This document shows positions 34,063-41,897 of a stretch of 64,000 nt of DNA, piece after piece. Each line of letters opens with the position of its first letter. Positions within the stretch are counted from its first letter, which is position 1. The notes under the pieces are model-generated. The model was not told the DNA's origin. It was given only the letters and a program-made list of their open reading frames with translations, and ran no database searches. Both the position numbers and the translations under genes were made by a program. The stretch spans positions 1 to 64,000 of the forward strand of contig CAYGYG010000015.1 of the NCBI GenBank assembly GCA_964354155.1, given 5' to 3'. Source of the DNA: CAYGYG01 sp964354155. Lineage in GTDB: Bacteria > Hydrothermota > Tepidihabitantia > SM23-42 > CAYGYG01.

Positions 34063-35055
34063 TTACCCGCCCACCGCGTCTTTGACGAGCCTTTCGATGA
34101 TCTCCTCGGGTTTGATCCCATCCGCCTCGGCGCTGAAATTGGTGATGATCCGATGTCGAAGCACCAACTTGGCCTTACTGGCGATATCAGGAATGGTCGG
34201 TGTATACCTTCCCTCAAGTGCCGCCGTGGTTTTCGCGGCCAGCAGCAGATATTGCGAAGCTCGCGGGCCGGCGCCCCAGGCAACCCAATCCTTGACAAAC
34301 TGCGGCGCTTCTCTTTCCCCCGGGCGTGACATCGAAACTAAGCGGACCGCGAACCGGACCACATCCTCGGCGACCGGCACGCGCCGGATCAGTTGTTGCA
34401 GCTCCGTAATTCCAGCCGTATCAAGCACTTTGTCGAGCTTGACCGAGTAGGCCGATGTCGTCGTCTTGGTGATTTCGATCTCCTCGTTGAAACTCGGGTA
34501 GTCGATATTGACGCAGAACATGAAACGGTCCAGCTGGGCTTCGGGCAACGGATAAGTTCCCTCCTGTTCAATGGGATTCTGCGTGGCCAAAACAAAGAAC
34601 GGCCTGGGCACCTCATGAGTCTCACCACCGACGGTGACCCTGAATTCCTGCATGGCTTGCAGTAAGGCAGCCTGCGTTTTGGGTGGGGTGCGGTTTATCT
34701 CATCGGCGAGAATGACATTCGCGAAAACCGGCCCCCGGATAAACCGGAAACTGCGCTTGCCCGAAACCTGGTCCTCTTCAATCACCTGAGTTCCAGTGAT
34801 ATCCGATGGCATGAGGTCCGGCGTGAATTGAATCCGGCTGAAACTCAAGTCAAGCACCTGGGCCATGGTATTGACCAGAAGGGTTTTGGCCAGCCCGGGA
34901 ACCCCGACGATCAAACAGTGACCGCCGGCCAGCATCGCGGTCAGGACATCGTTGATAACCTGCTTTTGGCCGATGATGATCTTGCCAATTTCCTTCTCAA
35001 GTTTTTCTTTAGATTCGGCCAGGCTTTTGACCGCGTCAACATCATTCTTTTTCAT
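34063..35055 (-). CDS. MoxR-family AAA+ ATPase
   Basis: 330 residues. Walker A is GVPGLAKT, Walker B is VILADEINRTPPKTQAALLQAM, sensor 1 is FFVLATQNPIEQEGTYPLPEAQLDRF; a C-terminal helical lid follows. MoxR ATPases assist assembly or metal loading of partner complexes and are usually followed by DUF58 and VWA genes. Here none follows; the nearest VWA gene is 10 kb away on the same strand. It ends 25 bases before the nuoE promoter, so the redox complex may be its client, but this is only suggested by position. Confidence 0.93.
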   Translation of the reverse strand: MKKNDVDAVKSLAESKEKLEKEIGKIIIGQKQVINDVLTAMLAGGHCLIVGVPGLAKTLLVNTMAQVLDLSFSRIQFTPDLMPSDITGTQVIEEDQVSGKRSFRFIRGPVFANVILADEINRTPPKTQAALLQAMQEFRVTVGGETHEVPRPFFVLATQNPIEQEGTYPLPEAQLDRFMFCVNIDYPSFNEEIEITKTTTSAYSVKLDKVLDTAGITELQQLIRRVPVAEDVVRFAVRLVSMSRPGEREAPQFVKDWVAWGAGPRASQYLLLAAKTTAALEGRYTPTIPDIASKAKLVLRHRIITNFSAEADGIKPEEIIERLVKDAVGG

Positions 35056-35460
35056 ATTTCAGTGCTCTACTGGACGGTCCCCCGTCAGGCAAGACACGTA
35101 ATTCGATGTGTCGCACCGAATGTGAACTTGCCTTCAACAATCTATCGGCCCGCAAATCATTGCTACTCACTTCATTACTCTATGAGAAGCTGCAGTACGC
35201 CGTCGGTATCGACATCTTGCTGATTTGACCGATAGTTAGATGCTTTCTTACTTTCATGTCCATAAACAAACATCGACCAGTCGATTCCCTTAAAGACACA
35301 AGAAATGTGAATAAGTGCGCAATTTTCGCTTCACAAAACGACCATAATCCATCAAATTGCAAGACTTCAGCGATTTTCCACACCCTTTCCAATATTATCC
35401 ACATTTACCCAATCTAAGGAGTGTTCTGCGTCGCGGGCTATGCCGTGACGGGCAAGATCT
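35056..35460. other. A+T-rich intergenic region with three DnaA-box-like sites
   Basis: No convincing gene; a 74-codon minus-strand frame at 35180-35404 has no family traits. DnaA-box-like 9-mers: TTATTCACA (minus strand, 35306-35314), TTTTCCACA (plus, 35374-35382) and a perfect TTATCCACA (plus, 35395-35403). The two plus-strand boxes begin 21 bp apart. The stretch 35220-35400 is clearly richer in A+T than its surroundings. It is a candidate DnaA-controlled region or origin; no dnaA or dnaN gene is nearby. Confidence 0.4.
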
Positions 35461-35913
35461 TTAGTCTCGATTGGATGTATCCTCGTAGGCTGAGATCTTG
35501 TTGATCCGTTGACGATGCCTGCCGCCTTCGAAACCCTGGGCCAACCAGGTGTCGATGATCTTGATGGCCGTGCTGGGGTCGGTCAACCCGGAACTGAGCA
35601 CCAATACGTTGGCATCGTTGTGGGCCCGCGCGTAACTGGCCGTGTTTTCGTCAACGCACAGCGCCGCCCGGATACCGCGCACCTTGTTGGCCGCAATCGA
35701 CATGCCGACACCGGTGAAGCAGACGATGATGCCCACATCTGCCCTCCGCCCCGCAACGCTCTCCGCCACTTTAAAGGCGTAGTCAGGATAGTCTACGGAA
35801 TCTTCCGACTTGGTCCCAAAATCCTCTAACTCAAAGTCGCGGGACGCAAGGTACTCCTTGATCTGTTCCTTAAGTTGAAAACCCCTGTGATCTGCCCCGA
35901 GCGCTATTTTCAT
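35461..35913 (-). CDS. rpiB: Ribose-5-phosphate isomerase B
   Basis: 150 residues, the normal size. It interconverts ribose 5-phosphate and ribulose 5-phosphate. GADHRGFQLKEQIKEYL opens the fold. The catalytic cysteine lies in VCFTGVGMSIAANK, and ARAHNDANVLVL supplies the phosphate-side histidine. It starts four bases after the ilvE stop and is probably co-transcribed with it. The substitution of Phe for Gly after the catalytic Cys (CFTG instead of CGTG) is minor. Confidence 0.95.
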   Translation of the reverse strand: MKIALGADHRGFQLKEQIKEYLASRDFELEDFGTKSEDSVDYPDYAFKVAESVAGRRADVGIIVCFTGVGMSIAANKVRGIRAALCVDENTASYARAHNDANVLVLSSGLTDPSTAIKIIDTWLAQGFEGGRHRQRINKISAYEDTSNRD

Positions 35914-35917
35914 TGTC

Positions 35918-36835
35918 CTACTTGACCGGAGTCAGCCAGCGGTACTTGTCCTCGCGCCGGCCCTCAATAATGTCAAAGAAGTACGTCTGGATCTTCTTGG
36001 TAATCGGTCCGATTTTGCCCGGGCCGATGATGATCTTGTCGACGGAACGGATGGGCGTTACTTCGGCCGCACTGCCGGTAAAGAAAACTTCGTCGGCGAT
36101 GTAAAGAATCTCCCGGGCCAGCATCTTCTCGATCACTTCATAGCCAAGTTCGCGGGCGATAGTAATGACCGAGTCACGCGTAATACCGGGCAGAATCGAT
36201 GCACCCAGGGGTGGGGTATAGATCGCGCCCTTGTGGATAATGAAGATATTCTCACCGCTGCCTTCGCTTATGTACCCCGACGTGTCAAGCGCGATACCCT
36301 CGACAAATCCATAAGTTATGGCCTCCATCTTGATAAGCTGCGAGTTCATGTAGTTGGCCGCACACTTGGCCATCGCCGGCAACGTATTGGGTCCAATCCG
36401 GTTCCAGGACGAAACCATCACATCAACCCCTTGTTCCAGGGCCTCAGGCCCCAGGTACTTACCCCACTGAAGAATGGCAATCGCGACCACAACCGGGCAA
36501 GGAAAAGGATTAACCCCCAGTTCAGCATAACCCCGGAAAGCAATAGGTCTGATGTAAGCCTCTTCAGCCTCGTTCTTCTTGACAGTTTCAATAGTAGCCT
36601 GGTTGATCTGGTCTTGCGTAAAGGGGATGTTCATCCGGTACATCTTCGCCGAGTTGAACATACGCTCGGTATGCTCGTTCAAGCGGCAGATCTGAGGTCC
36701 CCGGGGGGTTTTGTAACAACGGAGGCCTTCGAAAACCGCCGACCCATAGTGTAAGACATGGGAAAGTACATGGATCTTCGCCTCGTGCCAGGGAACGAAC
36801 TTGCCGTCCATCCAGATATGTTTCGTCTCACGCAT
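35918..36835 (-). CDS. ilvE: Branched-chain amino acid aminotransferase
   Basis: 305 residues of fold-type IV PLP enzymes. It carries out the last step of Leu/Ile/Val synthesis. Motifs: WMDGKFVPWHEAKIHVLSHVLHYGSAVFEG at the N-terminus (longer than needed for the family, so the call is secure), the PLP lysine region near GFVEGIALD, GSGENIFIIHKG, and GITRDSVITIARELG. AAAGGAGG precedes the ATG. The promoter seen lies about 170 bases upstream, leaving a long leader. Forms an operon with rpiB. Confidence 0.95.
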   Translation of the reverse strand: MRETKHIWMDGKFVPWHEAKIHVLSHVLHYGSAVFEGLRCYKTPRGPQICRLNEHTERMFNSAKMYRMNIPFTQDQINQATIETVKKNEAEEAYIRPIAFRGYAELGVNPFPCPVVVAIAILQWGKYLGPEALEQGVDVMVSSWNRIGPNTLPAMAKCAANYMNSQLIKMEAITYGFVEGIALDTSGYISEGSGENIFIIHKGAIYTPPLGASILPGITRDSVITIARELGYEVIEKMLAREILYIADEVFFTGSAAEVTPIRSVDKIIIGPGKIGPITKKIQTYFFDIIEGRREDKYRWLTPVK

Positions 36836-37053
36836 TAGTCCTCCTTTAATTCAATCCTCAGCATCTCCGGAAAACAGCCGGGAGGGCAAGTGTGTAGGGC
36901 CTGAAGCCCGTGTCGTCAGAACCAGCGTCTCGCCACTCACAGGTATTCATCTTCCGGGAAGCATGTCAAGGTCAGACAATCAAGGGGATACTGAATCATC
37001 GATACGAAATAAATCCTATTCAATTTAAGCGGAAAGTCAAGGGGGAAAAGCGC
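36836..37053. other. Long ilvE leader region
   Basis: About 170 bases of predicted untranslated leader between the promoter and ilvE. It contains G/C-rich inverted segments near 36870-36910 but no T-box or known riboswitch consensus that I recognise. Confidence 0.4.
37013..37040 (-). promoter_or_regulatory. Promoter of ilvE-rpiB
   Basis: TTGACT, 16-base spacer, TAGGAT on the minus strand. Confidence 0.55.
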
Positions 37054-37081
37054 AAAAAAAGGGCCGCCTGAAAGGCGGCCC
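37054..37081 (-). terminator. Rho-independent terminator
   Basis: Nine-pair stem (GGGCCGCCT / AGGCGGCCC) with a 3-base loop, followed on the minus strand by seven U. It ends the fibronectin-like gene, whose stop is 20 bases upstream. Confidence 0.92.
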
Positions 37082-37101
37082 CAGTTATTTGGACTCAACC
37101 G

Positions 37102-37959
37102 TTACTGGCCGGGTGCAAGAAAGCCGAAGCCCTTCTTGCTCTGCCAGGCCCAGTCGACGATTATGAATGAGCTGTCTTCCCTGGTGGGATGTATGAAGAT
37201 GCTGTCCACTAAGACTTTTGCATACGTGGAATCGGCCAGTTTGAATCCGTACATCTTGCCTTTCTCCACGGCAACACCGAGTGTATCCGCAGTCAATTCG
37301 CTGTCCTTCAGCTCAATCTGTTCGTCAATCGAGGTCGCAGTTGTCGCTAGCTTACCCATCTTGGTATTGTTCCATGCGTGATTCAATTTGTACGGTGAAG
37401 TAATCCATGATCCGGTAGGCGCTGTCACCTTGACATCATAGAAGTAGTCAGCCTGGGCACCCTGAGTTGAATCGATGACTGTACCCGTGGAGAAATCGAA
37501 CATGCACTTGCTCACGAGACCATGAGTCTGACCGTAGACCTTTACGTCCTTCCCGCCCTTTCTCGGAGCGCAGGCGATGTACGGCTTGGTTGCGCTGTAG
37601 TCGCCGACTGCATCGTCCATGTTCCGGACGCGGACCTGGAGGTAATAAACCGTGCCTGCCGTCAAACCGCTGATCGTTGCCGAAGTGTCAGTCGCGATAG
37701 CCTTTTCATAGTCGGCTAACGAGTCGTTGTCACCAGCAAGATCATAAAGCGTCGAATCAGAGAACGAGTAGACTACGTACTCTTTGAAGTCCTCAAGCTC
37801 GGCATCGATACTCGCATGCCACGTCAGTTTCACCGTCGTTTCCGTCAGTTCCGCCTTGAATATCTCCGGAGCCGTGAGCGGTTCACCGCCACCACAATCT
37901 CCGCCGATAAAAATGAACATAGCTAGGACAGCTATGCCGGCTATTGCTACCTTTTTCAT
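37102..37959 (-). CDS. Exported protein with fibronectin type III-like domain
   Basis: 285 residues from the ATG at 37959 with a full AAGGAGG site; the frame upstream lacks one. The signal peptide is followed by GGDCGGG, perhaps a lipoprotein cysteine, although Asp before Cys is unusual. Residues ~33-130 form an FN3 domain (APEIFKAELTETTVKLTWHAS, GLTAGVYYLQV-type strand). The C-terminal half is beta-rich and unassigned, ending GFGFLAPGQ. Own promoter with a leader of about 115 bases, and a strong terminator. Function unknown; periplasmic or surface location likely. Confidence 0.75.
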   Translation of the reverse strand: MKKVAIAGIAVLAMFIFIGGDCGGGEPLTAPEIFKAELTETTVKLTWHASIDAELEDFKEYVVYSFSDSTLYDLAGDNDSLADYEKAIATDTSATISGLTAGTVYYLQVRVRNMDDAVGDYSATKPYIACAPRKGGKDVKVYGQTHGLVSKCMFDFSTGTVIDSTQGAQADYFYDVKVTAPTGSWITSPYKLNHAWNNTKMGKLATTATSIDEQIELKDSELTADTLGVAVEKGKMYGFKLADSTYAKVLVDSIFIHPTREDSSFIIVDWAWQSKKGFGFLAPGQ

Positions 37960-38281
37960 GTTTTCCTCCTTATAAGGTTTTTGTTCGTTTTGTCCTATTT
38001 TCTTCACAGCCTTAACACCTTTCTGTTTGCCGTCAATCACCTCCTTACACTTGAGGTCACACTGACATTAATAACTACCATTATATACATTACCGCAAGA
38101 ATGTCAACATCTTTATTGGCAGATCCTGACTTCCCGCGGTCCGCACACATATAGTAGTATGCAAATTCTGTGCCCATCTAACAGTCGAAACCATGCGTCT
38201 TCACGGATGAAATCGTTCCCTCAAAGAACGGCCGTATCCAGCCTGATAACCCAACGTATCCTCACTGATACCACCGGCGGT
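37960..38281. other. Intergenic region with a promoter
   Basis: Holds the promoter and leader of the fibronectin-like gene (right half of leader A+T-rich) and then about 170 bases up to the stop of the small Cys-rich gene with nothing recognised. Confidence 0.6.
38080..38107 (-). promoter_or_regulatory. Promoter of fibronectin-like protein gene
   Basis: TTGACA, 16-base spacer, TATAAT on the minus strand. Confidence 0.8.
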
Positions 38282-38434
38282 TCAAAAACCAAGCTCTTCT
38301 TCTTCCTCCTCCTCTTCCGACGTCTCTTCGGCCCCGATGCAGTTCTCATAGTCGGGACATTCGGAACAGCACTTGTCACGGACCTTGCCCGTCTCTTCGC
38401 ATTCTTCGTAAAGAGGGCAAATGTCACAACACAT
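38282..38434 (-). CDS. 50-residue Cys-rich acidic microprotein
   Basis: A short gene with a perfect AAGGAGG site six bases before its ATG. The protein has two similar modules, CCDICPLYEEC and CCSECPDYENC (pattern C-C-x2-C-P-x-Y-E-x-C), giving eight cysteines. A tail of eight consecutive glutamates then ends in LGF. There is no signal peptide, so it is cytoplasmic. The modules could bind one metal ion or iron-sulfur cluster each; a metal carrier or small redox adaptor is plausible, but I know no matching family with certainty. It lies 69 bases after speB on the same strand and is probably in the same transcript. Confidence 0.8.
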   Translation of the reverse strand: MCCDICPLYEECEETGKVRDKCCSECPDYENCIGAEETSEEEEEEEELGF

Positions 38435-38503
38435 AAGAACCTCCTTCGATAAAGGCTAATGGCAAATGGCTATGGGCGAATCGCAACAATGCATCACTCA
38501 TAA

Positions 38504-39322
38504 TCATCTTTTGAAACATAGGATCAGCTCTCTTAACAAACCCGCGACCACCGAACCTGAAGGAAATGGGGCGGCGGCCAGAGGATTGTACTCAACGATA
38601 TCAGCACCGACTAAGTTGAGATCCTTGAGCTTGAGCAGTGACCGGACCAACTCATTGTAGGAAATCCCTCCTGGTTCCGGCGTCGCCACTCCGGGCAAAA
38701 CGCCCGGATCAAGAACATCGACGTCGACGGAGAGAAAAACCGGACGCCGGCCAATTGCCTTCTTGACCTTTCCGGCATATTCCAGAACCGTCCATCGGTA
38801 CAAGTTTCGCGACTTGTCAATCTCATCCCTAAGGCCCGATCTTATGCCCAATTGGAACAGGCGCTGACGGCCGATTATCTCGATTACCCGCTTCATGACC
38901 GTGGCGTGACAAATCTTCTCGCCCTGGAAATCGTCTCGCAGATCGGCGTGGGCATCGAACTGAATCACGCACAGATCCTTGTAGATTTTGCTGAGCGCGC
39001 GGACGATGCCCAGTGTGACGGTATGTTCGCCGCCCAAGAAAATTCCCTTCTTCCCGAGCCGGTAGATACGCAAAACGTCCTTCTCAATACCCTTAAGGGG
39101 GTTCGAGAAGTCGAAGACATGGTCACCCAAGTCGCAAATCGGCAAACCGGATAGCGACTTCTTATGATAAAGGCTGTAGTCCTCGATGTTGTCGCTCGAT
39201 TGGCGGATGAACTGCGGACCGAATCGCGATCCGGGAATGAACGAGGACGTACGGTCAAAAGGCAGCCCCATGACAGCGATTCGGGCCCGCTTGAGGTCGG
39301 CATTCGCGTAATACAACTTCAT
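38504..39322 (-). CDS. speB: Agmatinase-type ureohydrolase
   Basis: 272 residues, from the ATG that directly follows the promoter; the longer frame would start upstream of the transcription start. Family motifs with the manganese ligands: FLGGEHTVTLG, FDAHADLRDDF and SVDVDVLDPGVLPGVATPEPGG. It would hydrolyse agmatine to putrescine and urea. Arginase or guanidinobutyrase activity cannot be excluded, but N-terminal features (RFGPQFIRQSSDNIEDY) fit agmatinase-like proteins of anaerobes. It is leaderless and followed by the Cys-rich microprotein gene. Confidence 0.9.
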   Translation of the reverse strand: MKLYYANADLKRARIAVMGLPFDRTSSFIPGSRFGPQFIRQSSDNIEDYSLYHKKSLSGLPICDLGDHVFDFSNPLKGIEKDVLRIYRLGKKGIFLGGEHTVTLGIVRALSKIYKDLCVIQFDAHADLRDDFQGEKICHATVMKRVIEIIGRQRLFQLGIRSGLRDEIDKSRNLYRWTVLEYAGKVKKAIGRRPVFLSVDVDVLDPGVLPGVATPEPGGISYNELVRSLLKLKDLNLVGADIVEYNPLAAAPFPSGSVVAGLLRELILCFKR

Positions 39323-39329
39323 CGCTGGC

Positions 39330-39357
39330 AATATACCCGGTTTGCTTGAGATGTCAA
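39330..39357 (-). promoter_or_regulatory. Promoter of speB (leaderless)
   Basis: TTGACA, 16-base spacer, TATATT, seven bases before the ATG. Confidence 0.75.
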
Positions 39358-39428
39358 TAGGTAAAAGAACTGCCCAACGGCCAAAGGCAAGTGGATCAGG
39401 ATCACCGTAGGGTCGGACGGTATCCAAC

Positions 39429-39456
39429 TTGACAATGAAGGGTATCTAACTATAAT
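39429..39456 (+). promoter_or_regulatory. Promoter of pseudopilin-like gene (leaderless)
   Basis: TTGACA, 16-base spacer, TATAAT, seven bases before the ATG; divergent from the speB promoter. Confidence 0.75.
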
Positions 39457-39463
39457 CTACTCC

Positions 39464-39781
39464 ATGGGCAAAGCGATCGCTTTTGTTGTCGTACTGATCT
39501 CCGCTGTTCTGATCATCATCGCGGCCAAGGCGCTTTTTCTCGGCCCCAAGAACGTGCCCACGCCAACCGCGCCCATTGAAAAAGCCCGGGCTATTGAATG
39601 TCTCAACAACCTTCGCAACCTGCGGGGCAGTATCAATCTTTACAGTGCGGAAAAACCCGGCTTCCCCACCCGGCTCGAGGACCTGGAAGGCGCGTCACCC
39701 TTCTGCCCGGCGGACAACACCCCTTATGTCTATGATAACGTAACCGGGAAAGTCAGCTGTCCGGCCCACCCGCGGCGTTGA
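39464..39781 (+). CDS. Pseudopilin-like membrane protein
   Basis: 105 residues. One N-terminal transmembrane helix (~4-26) is followed by a soluble domain reading ARAIECLNNLRNLRGSINLY...GFPTRLEDLEGASPFCPADNTPYVYD, ending VSCPAHPRR. The helix-then-CP.....Y-x-Y layout resembles the body of type II secretion or type IV pilins. However, a prepilin peptidase site (G before FT/S-LxE) is absent, so it is not a processed pilin. Two cysteines could form a disulfide. Leaderless gene, heading a run of plus-strand genes. Confidence 0.65.
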   Translation: MGKAIAFVVVLISAVLIIIAAKALFLGPKNVPTPTAPIEKARAIECLNNLRNLRGSINLYSAEKPGFPTRLEDLEGASPFCPADNTPYVYDNVTGKVSCPAHPRR

Positions 39782-39835
39782 AGCATTTGACCCCGGCCCA
39801 ACCGGTTGCCCCAGCACCTTAAGTAAGGAGTAAAG

Positions 39836-40123
39836 ATGGAAGAACAGAAACAACCGATCAACGTTGAGATAAGCGAAAAAGAATCTGAGGGGATATACTC
39901 GAATTTCGTCTTGATCGCCCACTCCCATTCTGAGTTCATTCTTGACTTCGCTCGAATTCTTCCCGGTCTGCCCAAGGCCAGGGTGTTCTCCCGTATCGTC
40001 ATGACACCCCAGCATGCCCGGCTGCTGCTCGATGCCCTTGACGACAACCTCAAGAAGTATGAGGAGAAATTCGGCAAAATCAAGGTCTTCGGACGTGAAG
40101 AACGTGAGATGGGATTCAAATAG
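39836..40123 (+). CDS. DUF3467 family protein
   Basis: 95 residues, close to the family length, with the typical GIYSNFVLIAHSHSEFILDFARILPG and SRIVMTPQHARLLLDALDDNLKKYEEKFG. Small cytoplasmic proteins of this family are widespread and of unknown function. AAGTAAGGAG precedes the ATG. Its end overlaps the presumed GTG start of the CCA enzyme gene by 20 bases. Confidence 0.88.
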   Translation: MEEQKQPINVEISEKESEGIYSNFVLIAHSHSEFILDFARILPGLPKARVFSRIVMTPQHARLLLDALDDNLKKYEEKFGKIKVFGREEREMGFK

Positions 40124-41267
40124 GTTCAACCTGCCGGCCCTGACCAGAGTAACCGGCCAACTGCCCCGAAAAGCCCAGCGCGAAACATACTTGGTCGGCG
40201 GAGCAGTCCGCGATCTGATTCTTAATAGAGCGGTCGTTGACTTCGACATCGTAACCAATTGTCCCCCCAGCCGGTTCTTGTCGCATGTCGCCCGCCGACT
40301 ACGCGCCCAGGCCGCCGCGCATCCTGAGTTCTTCACCGCCTCGCTCGTCAACTCCGAGGGTAAGCGTTTTGATTTCTCCCAGATGCGGCGCGAAACGTAT
40401 CCGGGGCCGGCCGCCCTCCCGATCGTCCGTCCATCGAATATGCTGTGGGACCTATTCCGCCGCGATTTCACCGTCAACGCGATGGCCCTGAGTCTGAACC
40501 GGCAAGACTGCGGTCGGCTGTTTGACCCATTCGGCGGCTTTGCCGACCTGTTGGGCCGGCGCATCCGGGTCATGCATGCCGGGAGTTTCATCGACGACCC
40601 AACGCGGATCTTCCGGGCCGCACGTTACGCCGGCCGGCTCGGTTTTGGAATCGAACCCGGAACCAAAGCCTTGATACGACAGGCCGTGCGCCGGGGATTG
40701 CCCCGCCTGCTCTCCGGCGAGCGGATCAAGCACGAACTGGAACTGGTGATGCGGGAGCCGGCTTGGCGCAGGATTCTGGCGCAGCTGCACCGTTTCGGAG
40801 TGCTCTTTGTTCCGACCCGCATCATGCGCTTGCTGGCCCGAGTCAGGGAGCACAAGTTGCTCTATCTGCTCGCCGTGACGCGCTCACCCCTGCTCATCAA
40901 GTGTCCTTTGTCAAGAACCGACTCGGCCATTGTGCGCGGGATCAGGAATCTGCCCAGGTTGAGAAACGACTTGGCCAGAAGCCAGAGCGCAAGCCGATTA
41001 TACTTCGCCTTGAAACCGGTACGAAACGAAGTCATCGCAATCCTGGCCGAACTTGGTCCACAAACGGTTGCCGACAAGATCCGCCGGTTCCGGAAGATCG
41101 AGCGGACCGTGCCCCGGTTGACCGGCCAGGACTTGATCAGGCTGGGCATCAAACCCGGCAAGGCCTATCAAAGAATCCTCAAGTGCATCCTGTCCGGGCA
41201 GCTCGACGGCAAAATTTCCTCGCGGTCCCAGGCGCTCCGGATCGCCAAAACCTGCTCATGTCGCTGA
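40104..41267 (+). CDS. cca: CCA-adding tRNA nucleotidyltransferase (class II)
   Basis: About 387 residues if the GTG at 40104 is used; no ATG fits. Motifs: YLVGGAVRDLILNRAVVDFDIVTN with the catalytic Asp pair, FDFSQMRRE, RRDFTVNAMAL, and DDPTRIFRAARYAGRLGF for substrate recognition, then a helical C-terminal part. It adds or repairs CCA (or A) at tRNA 3' ends, or is a poly(A) polymerase relative. The tRNA-Glu in this window has no CCA in its gene, which supports the CCA-adding role. It overlaps the DUF3467 gene and the protease gene. Confidence 0.88.
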   Translation: MRWDSNRFNLPALTRVTGQLPRKAQRETYLVGGAVRDLILNRAVVDFDIVTNCPPSRFLSHVARRLRAQAAAHPEFFTASLVNSEGKRFDFSQMRRETYPGPAALPIVRPSNMLWDLFRRDFTVNAMALSLNRQDCGRLFDPFGGFADLLGRRIRVMHAGSFIDDPTRIFRAARYAGRLGFGIEPGTKALIRQAVRRGLPRLLSGERIKHELELVMREPAWRRILAQLHRFGVLFVPTRIMRLLARVREHKLLYLLAVTRSPLLIKCPLSRTDSAIVRGIRNLPRLRNDLARSQSASRLYFALKPVRNEVIAILAELGPQTVADKIRRFRKIERTVPRLTGQDLIRLGIKPGKAYQRILKCILSGQLDGKISSRSQALRIAKTCSCR

Positions 41268-41878
41268 TTTTGAGCCTGCCCGCGATTCTGATCGCGATAA
41301 CGATTCACGAGTATGCCCATGCCTATGCGGCGTACCGGATGGGCGACCCCACGGCCAAGATGGCCGGGCGGCTCACGCTCAATCCGTTGAAGCATATCGA
41401 CATCATGGGATTCGTTGCCCTGCTCGTTGCCCGCATCGGCTGGGCCAAACCCGTTCCGATCAACCCCATCTATTTCAAGAATCCGCGCCGGGATGAGGCG
41501 CTGGTCAGCCTGGCCGGCCCGTTCGCCAACCTCATGCTGGCCATCGGCTGCGGCCTTATCATCCGCTTCCAGAATCAGGTTTTTATCTTCGACAGCTTTC
41601 TCGGTTCACTCCTCTTCACCGTTTACCTGTACAATGTGGTCCTGTGCGCCTTCAATCTGCTGCCGTTGCCGCCGCTTGATGGTTCCAAGATACTATTGGC
41701 CGGCCTGCCGCGCCGGTTTCGCCTTCACCTGATGTCCCTTGAGCAATTCGGCCCGTTTGTCATCTTTGGATTGATCATTCTGGACCGCGCCACCAACGCG
41801 AACGTCCTCTGGGGATACATCGCGTTCATGCTGCGGTTGGTCAACTCCCTTGTCGTCGGCATGGACCTCCCCACTTGA
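41258..41878 (+). CDS. Site-2-protease-like M50 membrane metallopeptidase
   Basis: 206 residues with about five membrane helices. The zinc motif HEYAH is at about residue 17 and the third-ligand segment NLLPLPPLDG at about 138. It belongs to the short, PDZ-less subfamily often called YwhC-like. Members cleave membrane-embedded substrates; the substrate is unknown here. The ATG at 41258 overlaps the cca stop by ten bases; the longer in-frame region upstream is only the shadow of cca. Confidence 0.9.
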   Translation: MSLILSLPAILIAITIHEYAHAYAAYRMGDPTAKMAGRLTLNPLKHIDIMGFVALLVARIGWAKPVPINPIYFKNPRRDEALVSLAGPFANLMLAIGCGLIIRFQNQVFIFDSFLGSLLFTVYLYNVVLCAFNLLPLPPLDGSKILLAGLPRRFRLHLMSLEQFGPFVIFGLIILDRATNANVLWGYIAFMLRLVNSLVVGMDLPT

Positions 41879-41897
41879 TCCCAACAAAAGGAGACCA

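Noticed and set aside
36836..37012. T-box or other known amino-acid riboswitch before ilvE
   Set aside because: No T-box core sequence, specifier-loop pattern or terminator/antiterminator pair could be found.
39464..39781. True type IV prepilin
   Set aside because: No prepilin peptidase cleavage motif before the helix; only the body resembles pseudopilins.
40763..41257. N-terminal extension of the M50 protease frame
   Set aside because: These codons are the shadow of cca; the family starts at the helix following the ATG at 41258.
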